Part shown: positions 60,646-64,000 of the stretch, piece by piece | How the letters are laid out: every line of letters begins with the position of its first letter | Position numbering within the stretch: position 1 is the stretch's first letter | Assembly (NCBI RefSeq): GCF_018130825.1 | Contig: NZ_JAFCJS010000002.1 | Coordinates: forward strand, 1-64,000 | DNA length: 64,000 nt | Source: Bradyrhizobium liaoningense | Lineage (GTDB): Bacteria > Pseudomonadota > Alphaproteobacteria > Rhizobiales > Xanthobacteraceae | Reading direction: 5' to 3' | The notes under the pieces: model-generated | Seen by the model: the letters and a program-made list of their open reading frames with translations, nothing else | Told to the model about the DNA's origin: nothing | Database searches by the model: none | Position numbers and translations under genes: made by a program

Positions 60646-61494
60646 TCAGGCCGGGAACCAGTTGCGCTGCGGCAGGGACTGCACGATCGGTCCGGGGACC
60701 TGATCGTGCAGCCGCCCGACGACATTGCCGCCTTCGATCTTGGCAGGCCGATCGTGGACGGGAAGCAGATAGCGCGAACTGCTCAGCAGCTTCTTGATCG
60801 CGGCCTTTTCCGCACGCTTGCTGGTGCCATGATTGCCGGTGGTGCGTGGCTCCCAATCGTGGATCTCGTGGAAGGGTGTGACAATCTGGTCGTTGAAGTC
60901 GTAGATCACGTCGCCGCAGATGGTGGCGATGCCATCGGCGGTGTGGACGATGATGTTCATCGATCCCTCGGTGTGGGCGTTGGCGGCATCGCAATAGACG
61001 CCGGGCATCAGCTCGATCGGGCCGGTGATCTCCAAGTCGAGGAAGCGCAGCGCGCTCTTGGTGTGCAGGCGGTCGATCAGGTGCTTGATGTCGGGTGCTG
61101 GATATTGCGGATGCATCAGGCCGGAGACGGAATATTCAAGCTCCTTGCGGTTGACGACGACGGTCGTGTTCATCGGGAACAGGTCGTCCTTGCCGGCATG
61201 GTCGATGTGCAGATGGGTGTGACAGACGAAGCGCACGTCGCCCATGCGCACGCCGTGGCGCGCGAGCTGGTTCTCGATCATGTGCTCATGGTACTGCAGC
61301 CCGCGCATCCCCAGCGTCTCCATGATCTGGTTGGAGCGGTAGCCGGTGTCGACCACGACCGGATAGGGGCCGCCGAGGATCAGGAAGCCGAGGGTGAGGA
61401 CGCGGCGGGTACGGCCGCAGTCGCGGCCGAGCACCAGGAAGCTCGATTCCAGCTCGATATCGCCATAGTCCAGGATCTTGATCTCCAGCGCCAT
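60646..61494 (-). CDS. Metallo-beta-lactamase-fold lactonase (AHL-lactonase-like)
   Basis: This 282-residue MBL hydrolase has the dinuclear zinc motif THLHIDHA at residues 93-100, a downstream His in NAHTEGS, Asp in TICGDVIYD and a C-terminal His in LLPVHDRP. This arrangement is shared by AttM/AiiA-type acyl-homoserine lactonases. In this catabolic operon it more likely opens a lactone intermediate than quenches signals. It is 21 bases upstream of the fusion protein. Confidence 0.9.
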   Translation of the reverse strand: MALEIKILDYGDIELESSFLVLGRDCGRTRRVLTLGFLILGGPYPVVVDTGYRSNQIMETLGMRGLQYHEHMIENQLARHGVRMGDVRFVCHTHLHIDHAGKDDLFPMNTTVVVNRKELEYSVSGLMHPQYPAPDIKHLIDRLHTKSALRFLDLEITGPIELMPGVYCDAANAHTEGSMNIIVHTADGIATICGDVIYDFNDQIVTPFHEIHDWEPRTTGNHGTSKRAEKAAIKKLLSSSRYLLPVHDRPAKIEGGNVVGRLHDQVPGPIVQSLPQRNWFPA

Positions 61495-61524
61495 TCGTTG
61501 CCCTCCTGTCTCGTGTCTTGTCTG

Positions 61525-62409
61525 TCAAAGCCGATAGACGCGCGTCGCCGTCGCCCTGAAGATCGCGTCCTGCTGCTCCGCACTGAACGGGGTGGCAGCT
61601 GCGCGAAAGGCACTAACGAGATCGCGATAGCTGGTCCACAATTTCTCGATCGGGAAATTGGAGCCGAACAGGCAGCGCTCGGCGCCGAAGATTGCAACGG
61701 TGTCGGTGAGCACGGCGGCGATATGCGCGGGATCATTGCGATGGATGAAGGTGCCGAGCCCGGACAGTTTTGAGACCACGTTCGGACAGGCCGCGAGCCG
61801 GGCCATTCCCGCACGCCAGGCCGCACGGCCCGCCGGCGAGAGATCCTCCAGCATGCCGGCATGCTGAAGGACGATCGTCACCTTGGGGCAGGACTCCGCC
61901 AGCAGTGCGGCATCCGGCATCTGCGGCGTGAAGACCTGCAAGTCGAAGCTCCAGCCGTAATCGGCGAGATGCGCGACGTTGCGGCGGATCACGGGATCGG
62001 CGCAGAGATCCGGACGAGCCGCGAAGCGGTACAGCGGGTTCTCGTGCCAGTGCAGCTGCATGCGCACGCCGCGCAGCAGCGGATAGCGTTTGAGGCGGTC
62101 GAGCTGCGGGCGTACGTCGTCGGCTGCGAAATTGGCGTAGGCGACGATGGCATGCGGCCAGCCGTGCTCCTCGGCCGTGCGCTGCACCCAGGCGGCTTCC
62201 TCCTCGAAATGCTCGGGCGCCCAATTGGTCTGCACATAGACGGAGCGGGCAACGCCGGTGACCTTGAGATCGGCGAGATACTCCTCGATCGGATAATCGC
62301 GGCGGATCGGCTCGTAAGGTCCGAAGATGCGCGGCTGCATGGGGCCGGTCAGCCAGGGCAGGTCGGCCTGCCGCCAAATGTGATGATGGCCGTCGACAAT
62401 ATCGTTCAC
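61525..62409 (-). CDS. Amidohydrolase_2-family lactonase (LigI-like)
   Basis: This 294-residue TIM-barrel metal-dependent hydrolase of the amidohydrolase_2 group has the HxH of DGHHHIW at residues 6-12, the middle QLHWHENPL and IVLQHAGML His positions, and LFGSNFPIEKLW with the C-terminal Ser/Asp region. Related enzymes hydrolyse 2-pyrone-4,6-dicarboxylate or sugar lactones. It overlaps the CoxE-like gene by four bases. It is the second lactonase-like enzyme of the operon. Confidence 0.9.
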   Translation of the reverse strand: MNDIVDGHHHIWRQADLPWLTGPMQPRIFGPYEPIRRDYPIEEYLADLKVTGVARSVYVQTNWAPEHFEEEAAWVQRTAEEHGWPHAIVAYANFAADDVRPQLDRLKRYPLLRGVRMQLHWHENPLYRFAARPDLCADPVIRRNVAHLADYGWSFDLQVFTPQMPDAALLAESCPKVTIVLQHAGMLEDLSPAGRAAWRAGMARLAACPNVVSKLSGLGTFIHRNDPAHIAAVLTDTVAIFGAERCLFGSNFPIEKLWTSYRDLVSAFRAAATPFSAEQQDAIFRATATRVYRL

Positions 62410-63527
62410 GCAGCTCTCCTTCGTCCCTGTGCCAGTACATGGGCGACGATCGAGGAGCTCGATCCGCCGTCCACGAGATCGTCGACGAACCGCTCGATGG
62501 CGACGAGCGCTTCGGTCTGCGGGCGGAAGCCCGGTCCTGTCGCGAGCGGCGTCAGCCAGCTCAGGCGCCAGGCCCGCCGCGCCAGTTTCGCGACTGCGTC
62601 GCGAAGCGCGTCGGGCTCGCCGCGTTCGAGTCCATCCGACACGACGACCACGGCGGCGCCGCGGGCATAGCCGCCGAACCGCGGGACCGCGAGGAAGGCT
62701 TGCAGCGCGTCGCCGATGCGGGTGCCGCCGTCCCAGTCGCTGACCAGATGCGCCGCGGCGTTCAACGCCTGCTCGCGGCGCTTCAGCCGCAGCGCGCGGG
62801 TGACACGGGTCAGCCGCGTGCCGAAGGTGAAGACCTCGACATTCGGCGCCGCCTGTATCAGCGCGTGCGCGAGCTTCATGTTCTCCTCGGTGCGGCTCTT
62901 CATCGAGCCGGAGACGTCGATCAGCAGCAGCATCTTGCGCGAGCGCTGGCGCCGCTTCATGTGGCCGAGCCGCAAAATCTCGCCGTCGCTGCGGACGCTG
63001 TCGCGCAGGGTGCGGCGGAGGTCGGCAAAGGGGCCGCGGCGGGCCCGCATGCGACGGTGCCCACGCCGCCGCGGCAGGCGTCGCGGGGCTTCGCGCGCCA
63101 GGCGGCGGAGCGGATCGGAGGTTGAGAGCTGGCCGAAACTGCGCTCGACCAGCGCTTCGGTGCGCGTCGCGGTCAGGCCGGACTCGTTGGCGTCATCGGA
63201 GAGCAGGGGCTCCTCGTCGCCGCGGCCTTCCTCCTGGAGACGGACGGTCTCGTCGTCCTCGCCCTCGTCGTCGCGCGCAATGGCCTCGCTGCCGCGGAAA
63301 TGAAGGTCGAACAGCCGGTCGAAGGTGGCGCGCCGCTCGGGCGGTGGGGCGAGCGTGGCGAGCGCAGATTGCCTGATGTCGTCGAGGTCGCGCGGACCGA
63401 GCAATGCGATCGCGGCGAGAAAGGCGGTGGTCTGCTCCGGCGCTACGGCGAAACCGTTGGCACGCAGCAGCGCGACGAACGAGACGAAGATGCGCGCAGC
63501 GCGCGGGAGCTGCTGCTCGGTGCTCAT
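62406..63527 (-). CDS. coxE: CoxE-like VWA-domain protein
   Basis: This 373-residue protein has an N-terminal helical part (FVSFVALLRANGFAVAPEQT), an acidic middle region (residues about 95-115), an Arg-rich stretch and a C-terminal von Willebrand A domain with MIDAS motif DVSGSMKS near residue 203 and a closing VVVSDGLERGE. CoxE works with the CoxD AAA+ ATPase in maturation of the Mo-Cu site of CO dehydrogenase. Homologues occur with other Mo hydroxylases. The neighbouring Mo-hydroxylase operon is the probable client. Confidence 0.85.
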   Translation of the reverse strand: MSTEQQLPRAARIFVSFVALLRANGFAVAPEQTTAFLAAIALLGPRDLDDIRQSALATLAPPPERRATFDRLFDLHFRGSEAIARDDEGEDDETVRLQEEGRGDEEPLLSDDANESGLTATRTEALVERSFGQLSTSDPLRRLAREAPRRLPRRRGHRRMRARRGPFADLRRTLRDSVRSDGEILRLGHMKRRQRSRKMLLLIDVSGSMKSRTEENMKLAHALIQAAPNVEVFTFGTRLTRVTRALRLKRREQALNAAAHLVSDWDGGTRIGDALQAFLAVPRFGGYARGAAVVVVSDGLERGEPDALRDAVAKLARRAWRLSWLTPLATGPGFRPQTEALVAIERFVDDLVDGGSSSSIVAHVLAQGRRRAA

Positions 63528-64000
63528 GCGGTCGCCTCCGCGAGCATGGCATCGAGCCGGGGGGCGATGAAGTGCAGGTCCTCCTCGTCCTTCAGCGCGA
63601 CGCCGATCGAGCGCTTGAAGGCGTCGGGCCAGCGTGCGCCGCCCTTGTTGAGGAGCGTCGCGGCCTCAGCCCAGTCGACGGCCTCGGCGATGCCGGGCGC
63701 CTTGCTCAACGGCTCGCGCCGCAGCTTCTCGACGGCTGCGACGACGGCGCGGGCCGTGGCTTCGGCGACGCTGGATGCGCGCATCATGATGATCCGCGCC
63801 TCCCGCTCGGCGGTGGGATAGTCGATCCAGTGATAGACGCAGCGGCGGCGCAGGGCCTCGTGCAGATCGCGCGTCCGGTTCGAGGTCAGCACGACCACGG
63901 GACGCTCGGCCGCGCGGACCGTGCCGCGCTCGGGGATGGAGATCTGGAAATCGGACAGGAATTCGAGCAGGAACGCCTCGAACTCCTGGTCGGCCCGGTC
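63524..64000 (-). CDS. coxD: CoxD-like MoxR AAA+ ATPase (5' truncated by window edge)
   Basis: This is the C-terminal 158 residues of a MoxR-type AAA+ ATPase; the frame is open to the last base of the window, so the Walker A part lies outside. Visible are the segment just after Walker B (DRADQEFEAFLLEFLSDFQ), sensor 1 VVLTSNRTRDLHEAL and the Arg-finger region RRRCVYHWIDYP, all typical of CoxD. The stop overlaps the CoxE-like ATG by four bases. It probably activates the Mo hydroxylase with CoxE. Confidence 0.85.
   Translation of the reverse strand, partial: DRADQEFEAFLLEFLSDFQISIPERGTVRAAERPVVVLTSNRTRDLHEALRRRCVYHWIDYPTAEREARIIMMRASSVAEATARAVVAAVEKLRREPLSKAPGIAEAVDWAEAATLLNKGGARWPDAFKRSIGVALKDEEDLHFIAPRLDAMLAEATA

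Overview
The window looks like a chromosomal segment of a Bradyrhizobium-type alphaproteobacterium. It is GC-rich with compact operons, carries FixK/FNR-type boxes of the form TTGA-N6-TCAA, and its gene families (DUF3141-pta-ackA-fabI, HupE/UreJ, CoxD/CoxE maturation factors, many ABC importers) are typical of that group. I see no insertion sequence, CRISPR array, rRNA or complete tRNA. The genus call is inference from protein character, not a search.

Region 1 (1-9.1 kb) is a Lap-type adhesin locus. It holds the 3' end of a giant RTX/T1SS adhesin, a LapG-like periplasmic cysteine protease with an intact Cys-His-Asp triad, a HlyD-type adaptor, an ABC exporter with a degenerate C39 domain, and a TolC-like outer-membrane channel in its own transcription unit. 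Region 2 (9.1-13 kb) is sparse: small hypothetical genes, a secreted 91-residue protein and a GNAT acetyltransferase.

Region 3 (about 10.9-25.5 kb) looks like a low-oxygen regulon. Five perfect TTGA-N6-TCAA boxes lie in intergenic DNA. They sit ahead of a small secreted protein, a DUF3141-phosphotransacetylase-acetate kinase-enoyl-ACP reductase operon, a CoA-transferase/MaoC operon, and a divergent pair of alpha/beta-hydrolase units that includes an exported double-hydrolase fusion. The fifth box has no clear target.

Region 4 (25.5-38.1 kb) reads as a metal-acquisition island, probably nickel. It has three different HupE/UreJ-family membrane proteins with a parvulin-like protein, a secreted PHP-like metal-dependent phosphoesterase with a His/Asp tail, a 2OG-Fe(II) oxygenase behind a Pho-box-like repeat, a membrane-fused spermidine-synthase-like protein, and a TonB-dependent receptor. 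The receptor's upstream region carries a perfect GTATGA-N16-TCATAC NikR operator. An orphan GspN/GspC-like gene is divergent from it.

Region 5 (38.1-64 kb) is a catabolic island in four blocks. (a) A GntR/UTRA regulator faces a seven-gene operon for an oligopeptide-type ABC importer, two M20 amidohydrolases and an M24 protein lacking metal ligands. (b) A luciferase-like monooxygenase is paired with a PuuE-like polysaccharide deacetylase. (c) A molybdenum hydroxylase (FAD, 2Fe-2S and Mo subunits) is co-transcribed with a complete Liv-type importer. (d) A convergent operon holds CoxD- and CoxE-like maturation factors, a lactonase-type amidohydrolase, an MBL-fold lactonase, an SMP-30/isochorismatase fusion and an azoreductase-like flavoprotein. 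Together these suggest import, hydroxylation and ring or amide hydrolysis of an unidentified, perhaps N-containing, compound. The Mo subunit is not a CO dehydrogenase by its active-site loop.
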